This document shows, in pieces, positions 1 to 6,249 of a stretch of 8,463 nt of DNA. The position numbers were made by a program, and so were the translations under genes. The stretch is from Chloroflexota bacterium (GTDB lineage Bacteria > Chloroflexota > Anaerolineae > Anaerolineales > UBA4823): contig DAOVXM010000082.1 in NCBI GenBank assembly GCA_030636125.1, forward strand, positions 1 to 8,463. Reading direction: 5' to 3'. Below the pieces are notes generated by a model. That model did no database searches, was not told the DNA's origin, and saw nothing but the letters and a program-made list of their open reading frames with translations. Every line of letters begins with the position of its first letter. The first letter of the stretch is position 1.

Positions 1-1452
1 CGGTGTGGGTTGTTGGTAAGCCACTGCCAGTTCCATCGCCTTGATCAACATTGGTTGCACATCCGGTCGTGTATATAGATAGAGCAAATTGGCATACAGA
101 TTCTCGATCCCAGTGGGCTGAACGGTGGCGTAAATAACCGAGTTGAAAGTGTTGGGTACGTCCATGACATAAACCGACGGGAAGATGGTGCTGATCGTTC
201 CCACCAGCCCATCGATCAATCGCCGATCATTGGGTGCACGCCCCACATTTATCACCATCACGCCATCGTCTGTCAGCCGTTCGCGAACAATCTCGAAAAA
301 TTCACGCGTCGTCAGGTGCCATGGGATATAGGGTGGACGGTAGGCGTCGATACCAATGATTGAATAATGGCCCTTACTGCGCTCCAACCCCCAACGTCCA
401 TCCATCGCAATGGCGTTCAAATTGGGTTGGTTCATATCGAAATATTCCCGTCCCACTTCAATGATCCTCGGGTCGATTTCAAACCCATCAATTGGAATGG
501 GTCCGAATACCTCCGAAGCCTGCCTGGCAGTAGTACCTGCCGCCAGCCCGATAATCGCCATACTCTCGACATTCTCTGGATCATATTCTGGCGTGTTAAA
601 AAATGGCGCAACCAGGAACTGCTTCCAAGGGCCATCATAATCAAGCTGAGTTGGGTGCCACATCGAGTGGACACCTTGCCCCTCATTTAACCGCAAAAAA
701 CGGTAGCCGTCATCTTCCAAGACCTGAATGTAATTGTAAGACGACTCAGACTCATATATCTGTCCCTGGGTCTTTTTGATCGTCCCTCCGCCTATCAGTA
801 TCGCCAATAAAATTAATGCTACCGGCATCCAGGCCAATCGCAAAGCCACTTGCCATCCACTCTCACGCCACAATCCGTAGAGCGCGATCAGCAATAAGAA
901 AATGCTAAAACCTAAAAATGTACGCGTGGTTCCAATCAATGGGATTAATACCAGGACAGGTAAAAATGTTCCGATAAAGGAGCCCAATGTTGAAATTGCA
1001 TAGACTTGCCCGGAGACGCGCCCCGCTTCAGCAGAATCCCGTATAGCTAAGCGAATGGCAAAAGGCGAGATCATCCCTAACAGGGTGACTGGGATGATGA
1101 ATAAGATCAGAACTACGCTAAATGAACCAAATAACACCCCCAGAGCCAATTGATCGAAGGCGTCTGCTGCCAGTCGCAGCACTGGTCGAGCGATCAAGGG
1201 CACAAGTCCTGCCGTAAAAGCCGCCCAGGCCAACACGGTATACATCGTTTTGGCATGAGGAGAACGATCAGCAACATAACCACCGATTAAGTAACCTGCC
1301 GTCAGGTAGATTAAGATCAACCCGATAATGCTGGCCCACACCAGGTTGCTGGTACCAAATACGCTCCCCAATAACCGTGCAGCCGAGAGTTCAATCGCTA
1401 GCACGGTCATTCCGGATGTGAATACGGTGATGTACAAATATCGTCGATCCAT
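1..1452 (-). CDS. Membrane-fused spermidine synthase-like protein (3'-partial)
   Basis: The minus strand is open from an ATG at 1452 to the window edge: 484 codons, no stop, so the C-terminus is missing. Residues 1-222 are hydrophobic, with about seven membrane segments (roughly 5-27, 38-60, 70-88, 105-132, 150-172, 176-195, 205-222). From about 230 follows a soluble Rossmann-type domain like spermidine synthases and SAM methyltransferases: nucleotide-binding loop GLAAGTTAR (302-310), acidic strand end GFEID (323-327), and IGIDAYRPPY (366-375). This matches the bacterial 'fused MFS/spermidine synthase' family, whose reaction is mostly unproven. The usual GGGDGG loop and the Asp-rich amine-binding motif of true aminopropyltransferases are not apparent, so spermidine synthesis is doubtful; a different SAM- or nucleotide-dependent activity is possible. 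AAGGAG five bases upstream fixes the start. It is divergent from alaS. Family assignment is strong, function weak. Confidence 0.85.
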   Translation of the reverse strand, partial: MDRRYLYITVFTSGMTVLAIELSAARLLGSVFGTSNLVWASIIGLILIYLTAGYLIGGYVADRSPHAKTMYTVLAWAAFTAGLVPLIARPVLRLAADAFDQLALGVLFGSFSVVLILFIIPVTLLGMISPFAIRLAIRDSAEAGRVSGQVYAISTLGSFIGTFLPVLVLIPLIGTTRTFLGFSIFLLLIALYGLWRESGWQVALRLAWMPVALILLAILIGGGTIKKTQGQIYESESSYNYIQVLEDDGYRFLRLNEGQGVHSMWHPTQLDYDGPWKQFLVAPFFNTPEYDPENVESMAIIGLAAGTTARQASEVFGPIPIDGFEIDPRIIEVGREYFDMNQPNLNAIAMDGRWGLERSKGHYSIIGIDAYRPPYIPWHLTTREFFEIVRERLTDDGVMVINVGRAPNDRRLIDGLVGTISTIFPSVYVMDVPNTFNSVIYATVQPTGIENLYANLLYLYTRPDVQPMLIKAMELAVAYQQPTP

Positions 1453-1457
1453 CCAGG

Positions 1458-1463
1458 CTCCTT
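1458..1463 (-). promoter_or_regulatory. Shine-Dalgarno site of the spermidine synthase-like gene
   Basis: The minus strand reads AAGGAG here, five bases before the ATG at 1452. It is a strong match to the anti-Shine-Dalgarno sequence and decides the start codon. Confidence 0.8.
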
Positions 1464-1475
1464 ATGATAGCTGGC

Positions 1476-1481
1476 ATTATA
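1476..1481 (-). promoter_or_regulatory. Possible -10 element for the leftward gene
   Basis: The minus strand carries a perfect TATAAT. The bases 16-18 upstream (around 1498-1505) give no convincing -35 hexamer, and there is no extended -10 TG. If used, transcription would start near 1469, leaving a leader of under 20 bases that just includes the ribosome binding site. Support is the hexamer and its position only. Confidence 0.3.
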
Positions 1482-1520
1482 TCTCAGATTAATACCCACT
1501 AAGATACCTTATCACGCTCA

Positions 1521-1549
1521 TTGCCCACCTATCCAGCCAAGCGTATAAT
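1521..1549 (+). promoter_or_regulatory. Probable sigma-70-type promoter of alaS
   Basis: A -35-like TTGCCC (1521-1526, four of six consensus bases) is separated by exactly 17 bases from a perfect -10 TATAAT (1544-1549). Predicted transcription start is near 1556, giving a leader of about 65 bases before the alaS ATG. That is too short for a T-box leader, which controls many aminoacyl-tRNA synthetase genes in Firmicutes. Confidence 0.6.
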
Positions 1550-1562
1550 ATGCTCGTTTGGT

Positions 1563-1604
1563 ACAATTGTCACTTAATCCTTATCTACCTGTGCACTTAA
1601 GTCC
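1563..1604 (+). repeat. Palindrome and direct repeats in the alaS leader
   Basis: Just downstream of the predicted start site lies the perfect 8-base palindrome ACAATTGT (1563-1570). It is followed by two copies of CACTTAA (1571-1577 and 1594-1600), 23 bases apart and each followed by a similar TCC-containing run. These are visible in the sequence; a regulatory role is inference. E. coli AlaRS represses its own gene by binding a palindrome around the transcription start, so an operator is conceivable, but elements this short can arise by chance. Confidence 0.3.
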
Positions 1605-1619
1605 TATCCATAGGAGCTT
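1599..1619 (+). promoter_or_regulatory. Hairpin covering the alaS ribosome binding site
   Basis: AAG-TCCTA (1599-1606) can pair with TAGGA-CTT (1611-1615 and 1617-1619) around the four-base loop TCCA, with one bulged G at 1616. That is eight base pairs. The 3' arm contains the AGGAG Shine-Dalgarno (1612-1616), and the structure ends two bases before the ATG at 1622. If it forms in the mRNA it would reduce ribosome access. The pairing is seen directly; the regulatory effect is inferred and stability was not calculated. Confidence 0.4.
1612..1616 (+). promoter_or_regulatory. Shine-Dalgarno site of alaS
   Basis: AGGAG ends five bases before the ATG at 1622, a standard distance. It supports this ATG, which also places the first conserved AlaRS helix at the expected position. 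Confidence 0.8.
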
Positions 1620-1621
1620 CA

Positions 1622-4372
1622 ATGACTAAAAAAATAACCGGTGCCAACATCCGACAGGATTTTATTGATTTCTTCGAAGAACAAGGACATACCTTTGTAC
1701 CTTCATCCTCTCTAGTCCCAGGTGGTGACAGCACGTTGCTATTTACCAACGCCGGGATGGTGCAGTTCAAAGATGTCTTTTTAGGCACGGATAAACGGCC
1801 GTATACGCGAGCAACCAACTCTCAAAAATGCATGCGCGTTGCCGGGAAACACAACGATCTGGACGATGTTGGACGTGACGACACTCATCACACTTTCTTT
1901 GAGATGCTCGGTAACTGGTCCTTTGGCGATTACTACAAGAAAGAAGCCATCTCCTGGGCCTGGCAGCTCCTAACTGAAGTTTGGGCTTTGCCTAAGGAGA
2001 GCTTGTGGGCAACTTGCTTTCGTGATGACCAGGGTGATATACCCGCCGATGATGAGGCAGCCGAAGAATGGCGCCGACAGCCCGGAATGATTCCATCCCA
2101 CATTCTCTTTTTTGGGCGGGAGGAAAACTACTGGGAAATGGCTGACACTGGACCTAGCGGACCCTGTAGCGAGATCCATATTGACCGCGGTCCAAAGTAC
2201 TGTGAAATGGCGGATGTCCCTGGTCACGAATGCCGGGTAAATGGGGAGTGCCAGCGTTTCCTGGAGCTTTGGAATCTGGTTTTTATCCAATATGACCGCC
2301 TCAGTCCCACAGAACTCGTGCCCTTACCTGCCAAACACGTGGATACCGGATTAGGTCTCGAGCGTATTGTCTCTGTGCTACAAGGCGTCGATTCAAATTA
2401 CAAGACCGACCTGTTAAGCCCGATGATGGACACCGTCCAGCGCCTTACAGGAGACACAGACGAAGAGCGCCTTTCCAACCTCACACCGTACCGGGTCATC
2501 GCGGATCACGCGCGCGCCGCTACCTTCTTGATTGCGGATGGCGTTGTCCCAGGTAATATCGGTCGCAACTATGTTTGCCGCATGATCATCCGCCGCGCGG
2601 CACGTTTCGGGAACCTTATCGGTCTGGATGAGCCATTCCTGGCTACTGTGGCTGAAGCTGTGATCGACAACTATGGAGACTTTTACCCAGAACTGGTACG
2701 CCATCAAAAAGCAATATTGGATAATATCACTCGTGAGGAAGAACGCTTCAAACGCACTCTCGAAGCCGGCTTATCAAAACTTGACATCCTATTTGAGAAG
2801 CTTCAAGCCAATGGAGATCGCCTCCTGGCTGGTGAGAAAGCATTCGACCTTTACGCCACATATGGATTACCGCTGGAAATCACGCGTGACATCGCTCGTG
2901 AACACGCTCTAGATGTTGATGAACAAGGCTTTCGCCAGTCGATGGAAACACACCGCTTGGCTTCCGGTGCTGGGGAAGTATTCGGCACTATGGGTGCCGA
3001 AGGTACCCAGATCTATCATAAAGTATTAGAAAACTTACAAAACCAGGAATTACTTGGTGCTGAGGGGGTCATTTACGATCCCTACAGCAGAATCGAGATC
3101 GATGGACCCATTCTATCTTTGATCAAAGATGGAAAACCCGTCGAGCGAGTATATTCTGGTGATGCCGTAGAGGTAATTATTCCTGAGACCTGCTTTTATA
3201 TTGAAGCAGGAGGACAAGTCTCCGACACTGGTACTATCCTCTCTATTGCTGAGCCCCACTGGCAAATCCGTGTGGAGGATACACGCAAACCCATCGCCGG
3301 GATAATCGTCCACATCGGCGAGGTATTAGAGGGTACACCACAAATTGGTGACTTGGCAATAGCTAGAGTAGAAACCCAACGGCGTCATGACATCATGCGT
3401 AATCACACAGCGACCCATCTGCTGCATCACGAACTGCGTTCCGTATTAGGTGAACATGCACGCCAGGCTGGTTCTTTAGTGGCCCCGGATCGCTTGCGCT
3501 TTGATTTCACGCACCATGAAGCACTCACATTTGAACAGCTGGAACACATTGAAGCGGGTGTCAACCGTCATATCCTTGATAACTATCAGCTGAACATAAA
3601 CTATAAACCTCTGCAACAAGCCATCGCGGAAGGTGCCACTGCCTTGTTTGGCGAAAAATATGCCGATACTGTGCGTAATATCACCATCGGGGATCCAGAT
3701 CCCTTATCAAACGAGCTCTGTGGTGGTACTCATGTCAAAGAAACCGGTGATATTGGTGTATTCCTTATCACCAGCGAAGGAAGTGCTGCTGCTGGCATCC
3801 GTCGAATCGAAGCGGTGACCGGTCGCGGGGCTTACGATTTGATCCAGCAGCGTTTCGCGGCTCTCCGTGAAACTGCTCACTTGATCGGCATATCCCTGGA
3901 GCGAGTACCAGAAAAGGCTCAGAGTCTTATAGATGAGCTAACCAATGCCCGTAAGCGTATCATCACCCTAAGAGAGGATATGGTTTCTCTTGAGTTTACC
4001 CGCGTAATGGACGATACTATCTCGGCTGCCGGGGTTAACGTACTCACCGCCATTCTCACGGAAGCTACTGCGGAAACAATGCGCCAGATGATCGATCGCG
4101 CTCGTCAAAATCGCCCAACAAACACTGTCGCCGTCTTAGGTAGCGTTATTGAAAATCGCCCGATTGTGGTTGCAGCAGTCACCCAAGACTTAACGGATCG
4201 AGGTCTTCACGCCGGAGAATTGGTTAAATACGTAGCCAAAACCCTTGGGGGGGGTGGAGGCGGAAAAGCAACCATTGCTCAAGCTGGTGGGATAGACGCC
4301 AGTAAATTAGCGCAAGCCCTGGATAGCGTCCCAGGTTGGGTGGAGAGTAAACTTACTAATCCAGATAAATAA
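1622..4372 (+). CDS. alaS: Alanyl-tRNA synthetase
   Basis: Attaches alanine to tRNA-Ala in the cytoplasm using ATP, and hydrolyses mischarged Ser- and Gly-tRNA-Ala. The 916-residue length fits a complete enzyme (E. coli has 876). The class II catalytic domain is N-terminal: motif 2 around THHTFFEMLGNWSFGDYY (88-105) and motif 3 HVDTGLGLERI (239-249). The tRNA-recognition region follows to about 470. The editing domain shows GGQVSDTG (530-537) and the zinc-ligand set H595, H599 (HTATH), C700 and H704 (CGGTH). The C-terminal DHHA1-type domain ends with LGGGGGGKATIAQAGG (875-890). Oddities: Ser179 replaces the first Cys of the common GPCGPC motif, and a Cys/His-rich stretch (C194, H202, C204, C210) lies just before the ELWN motif. 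Its own promoter, ribosome site and weak terminator suggest a single-gene transcript. Confidence 0.98.
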   Translation: MTKKITGANIRQDFIDFFEEQGHTFVPSSSLVPGGDSTLLFTNAGMVQFKDVFLGTDKRPYTRATNSQKCMRVAGKHNDLDDVGRDDTHHTFFEMLGNWSFGDYYKKEAISWAWQLLTEVWALPKESLWATCFRDDQGDIPADDEAAEEWRRQPGMIPSHILFFGREENYWEMADTGPSGPCSEIHIDRGPKYCEMADVPGHECRVNGECQRFLELWNLVFIQYDRLSPTELVPLPAKHVDTGLGLERIVSVLQGVDSNYKTDLLSPMMDTVQRLTGDTDEERLSNLTPYRVIADHARAATFLIADGVVPGNIGRNYVCRMIIRRAARFGNLIGLDEPFLATVAEAVIDNYGDFYPELVRHQKAILDNITREEERFKRTLEAGLSKLDILFEKLQANGDRLLAGEKAFDLYATYGLPLEITRDIAREHALDVDEQGFRQSMETHRLASGAGEVFGTMGAEGTQIYHKVLENLQNQELLGAEGVIYDPYSRIEIDGPILSLIKDGKPVERVYSGDAVEVIIPETCFYIEAGGQVSDTGTILSIAEPHWQIRVEDTRKPIAGIIVHIGEVLEGTPQIGDLAIARVETQRRHDIMRNHTATHLLHHELRSVLGEHARQAGSLVAPDRLRFDFTHHEALTFEQLEHIEAGVNRHILDNYQLNINYKPLQQAIAEGATALFGEKYADTVRNITIGDPDPLSNELCGGTHVKETGDIGVFLITSEGSAAAGIRRIEAVTGRGAYDLIQQRFAALRETAHLIGISLERVPEKAQSLIDELTNARKRIITLREDMVSLEFTRVMDDTISAAGVNVLTAILTEATAETMRQMIDRARQNRPTNTVAVLGSVIENRPIVVAAVTQDLTDRGLHAGELVKYVAKTLGGGGGGKATIAQAGGIDASKLAQALDSVPGWVESKLTNPDK

Positions 4373-4381
4373 TTACGAGAT

Positions 4382-4402
4382 GCAGGCGCGCCTATGCTTT
4401 TT
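4382..4402 (+). terminator. Weak intrinsic terminator candidate after alaS
   Basis: Ten bases past the alaS stop, a GC-rich hairpin can form from the perfect palindrome AGGCGCGCCT (4384-4393) or from flanking GCA/TGC (4382-4384 with 4395-4397). It is followed directly by five T residues (4398-4402). The stem is short, so termination may be partial or Rho-dependent. Position and composition fit a boundary between alaS and the AT-rich gene downstream. Confidence 0.35.
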
Positions 4403-4456
4403 GTAGTCGGGTTATCAAACTATCCATAAATAAATTTTCATTCTGCCCACATCCAT

Positions 4457-4475
4457 TATTCAATTCTATTCAATT
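4457..4475 (+). repeat. Short tandem repeat before the sulfatase-like gene
   Basis: TATTCAATT occurs twice (4457-4465 and 4467-4475) with a ten-base period, ending two bases before the ATG at 4478. It occupies the place where a Shine-Dalgarno sequence would be expected, and none is present. It may be a binding site spaced by one helical turn or simply AT-rich drift. Confidence 0.4.
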
Positions 4476-4477
4476 AT

Positions 4478-6013
4478 ATGACGCGGATTAAATTCATTCC
4501 TTGGCATCCATTATTATTTGCTGCCTTTCCAATAATTTCTTTACTGGCGCATAACTTCGCCGAAATTCAGGCAACCGATATCCTACGTTCATTATTTGTA
4601 TTGGTGTTAATGACAACACTACTTGTGTTTCTCCTGAATTTATTCTTCAATAATTGGCACAAAGCGGCGCTCGTTGTCACACTTGCATTGATATTATTCT
4701 TCTCATATGGCCATGCATACAATTATCTTAAACAAATAAATCTCTTAGCCATAGGGCGTCACCGTTTATTAGCTCCAGTATGGTTGGTGATTTTCGGAAC
4801 TACAACCTGGTGGGCAATTAAAACAAAGCGCGACCTCAAGATATTCACAAATGTTTTAAATATTATCGTCCTAGTTGCGTTAATAATACCTACAACCCAA
4901 ATCTATATGTCCTATAGAGAAAATATTCAAAAAGCCCTAGTTGACAAATCAGAACCTTCTATACAATTGCGAGTAAATGAAGGAGAAACCCCACCTGATA
5001 TCTACTATATCGTTCTGGATGCCTATGCGCGTGATGATGTGCTCCTGGAATTGTTCGATTATGATAATACAGCTTTCTTAAATGAATTGACGGAGATTGG
5101 CTTTTATGTCGCATATTGCAGTCAGAGCAATTATGCACAGACTCGGCTCTCACTGGCTACAACATTAAACTCAAATTATATTGAGGAGTTGGACCCCAAA
5201 TATTCAGGCGAGGTTAGATCTCGTGCTGGAATGTCGAGCTTCATTAAATCTAGTGCTACTCGCCAGCTTCTAGAGGATCTTGGTTACACTACCGTCGCTT
5301 ATGAAACTGGCTTCAAATGGACAGAGATTGGTGATGCAGATATGTATCTTTCTCCAAATTCTATTGCTGGCAGTTTTTTAGATACTACTGGAGGGATAAA
5401 TAAATTCGAAGCGATGTTGATTTCTACTTCCGGTGGTCGTTTTATATTTGACGTTGCCGCATTACTACCAAATTATATTCAACAGAAGTTAAATTATCCA
5501 AACCAGATACATCGTGAAAGAGTTTTATTCGCACTCGATAATCTCGAAAAGTTACCCACAATTCCAGGTCCAAAATTTGTCTTTGCTCACATTGTATCCC
5601 CCCACCCACCTTATGTGTTTGGTCCAAATGGTCAGATTGTAGAAAAAGTAGACAACGAGATGGGTGGATACCGAGATCAAATCATTTATCTGAATTCACG
5701 GTTAATACCTCTGCTCAAGAAGATTATTACAAACTCAGATATTGCACCAATCATAATTATCCAAGGAGATCATGGAGCTGTTAATACCGTAAAGGAAGAA
5801 AGAATGGCTATCCTTAACGCTTATTTCTTACCTAATGGAGGAAATAACCTGTTATATGAACAAATCACTCCTGTTAACACATTTAGGATAATTTTTAACC
5901 ACTACTTTGACACAAACTTAGAAATCCTTGATGACACAAGCTACTACTCTGGATATTACAAACCATATATTTATACAATCATGCCAGACTCCCGTCCTGA
6001 ATGCAGTCAATAA
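4478..6013 (+). CDS. Membrane-anchored sulfatase/LTA-synthase-like enzyme
   Basis: A 511-residue protein with about five N-terminal membrane helices (roughly 8-26, 36-57, 62-80, 97-114, 123-142), then a large domain that should face outside. The domain belongs to the alkaline-phosphatase/sulfatase superfamily: metal-binding Asp in YIVLDAY (D181), a candidate nucleophile T222 in YAQTRLSL, histidines in HIVSPHPPYVF (H371, H376), and the metal pair D431-H432 in QGDHG. This layout parallels LtaS and related phosphoglycerol or phosphoethanolamine transferases. There is no C-x-P-x-R sulfatase signature, so classical formylglycine sulfatase activity is unlikely. Substrate is unknown; an envelope lipid or glycan is the reasonable guess. 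No Shine-Dalgarno precedes the ATG, but hydrophobicity begins right after it and no better start is evident. The gene is distinctly AT-rich: five 60-base samples averaged about 34% GC, against about 50% in most of alaS. Confidence 0.8.
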   Translation: MTRIKFIPWHPLLFAAFPIISLLAHNFAEIQATDILRSLFVLVLMTTLLVFLLNLFFNNWHKAALVVTLALILFFSYGHAYNYLKQINLLAIGRHRLLAPVWLVIFGTTTWWAIKTKRDLKIFTNVLNIIVLVALIIPTTQIYMSYRENIQKALVDKSEPSIQLRVNEGETPPDIYYIVLDAYARDDVLLELFDYDNTAFLNELTEIGFYVAYCSQSNYAQTRLSLATTLNSNYIEELDPKYSGEVRSRAGMSSFIKSSATRQLLEDLGYTTVAYETGFKWTEIGDADMYLSPNSIAGSFLDTTGGINKFEAMLISTSGGRFIFDVAALLPNYIQQKLNYPNQIHRERVLFALDNLEKLPTIPGPKFVFAHIVSPHPPYVFGPNGQIVEKVDNEMGGYRDQIIYLNSRLIPLLKKIITNSDIAPIIIIQGDHGAVNTVKEERMAILNAYFLPNGGNNLLYEQITPVNTFRIIFNHYFDTNLEILDDTSYYSGYYKPYIYTIMPDSRPECSQ

Positions 6014-6249
6014 ATTGGAATGAGATGGATGAGTGGGTTATGACGAACGAATGCTTGCTAGAAGCCACTCTACAAGTACCTGCCCAAGACAAGTCATAAT
6101 GAGCGAATGGAATGATTTACTGTGTTTGGACGTATGTAATAATATATAATTATCTGGTTAGAGATCTGACCATTTGTAAGCAATCTACGTATAAAGACAG
6201 ATGTTTTATTATAGGTATAATTTCCTATTGGCAAATCAGCATTTAATTT
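6014..6249. other. 236-base intergenic region with dispersed short repeats
   Basis: No convincing gene is present. The stretch holds an inverted repeat, TTATGAC (6038-6044) and GTCATAA (6093-6099), separated by 48 bases, and a direct repeat TGGAATGA (6016-6023 and 6108-6115) that brackets it. There is no T-run after the inverted repeat, so it does not look like an intrinsic terminator. The right half is AT-rich and contains the promoter candidate for the next gene. Confidence 0.5.
6194..6221 (+). promoter_or_regulatory. Promoter candidate for the GT-C-like/GT2 operon
   Basis: A -35-like AAGACA (6194-6199, four of six consensus bases) lies 16 bases before a perfect -10 TATAAT (6216-6221). Predicted start is near 6228, a leader of about 22 bases before the ATG at 6250. 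This suggests the glycosyltransferase pair has its own transcript, separate from the sulfatase-like gene. Confidence 0.45.

Noticed and set aside
367..690. Plus-strand ORFs opposite the spermidine synthase-like gene
   Set aside because: They lie antisense to a continuous 484-codon frame with clear domain motifs and have no ribosome site or family resemblance.
1453..1621. T-box or other long riboswitch leader for alaS
   Set aside because: The predicted leader is only about 65 bases, with no T-box-type specifier or antiterminator arrangement and no terminator before the gene.
1970..2290. Minus-strand and off-frame ORFs inside alaS
   Set aside because: All overlap conserved AlaRS sequence and show no independent protein features.
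4384..4393. AGGCGCGCCT palindrome as an attachment or recombination site
   Set aside because: A single copy with no integrase gene nearby; it is better explained as part of a weak terminator hairpin.
6025..6099. A 24-codon plus-strand ORF between the sulfatase-like and GT-C-like genes
   Set aside because: It has only a three-base ribosome-site match and no recognisable composition, and its stop overlaps one arm of an inverted repeat. A chance ORF is more likely.
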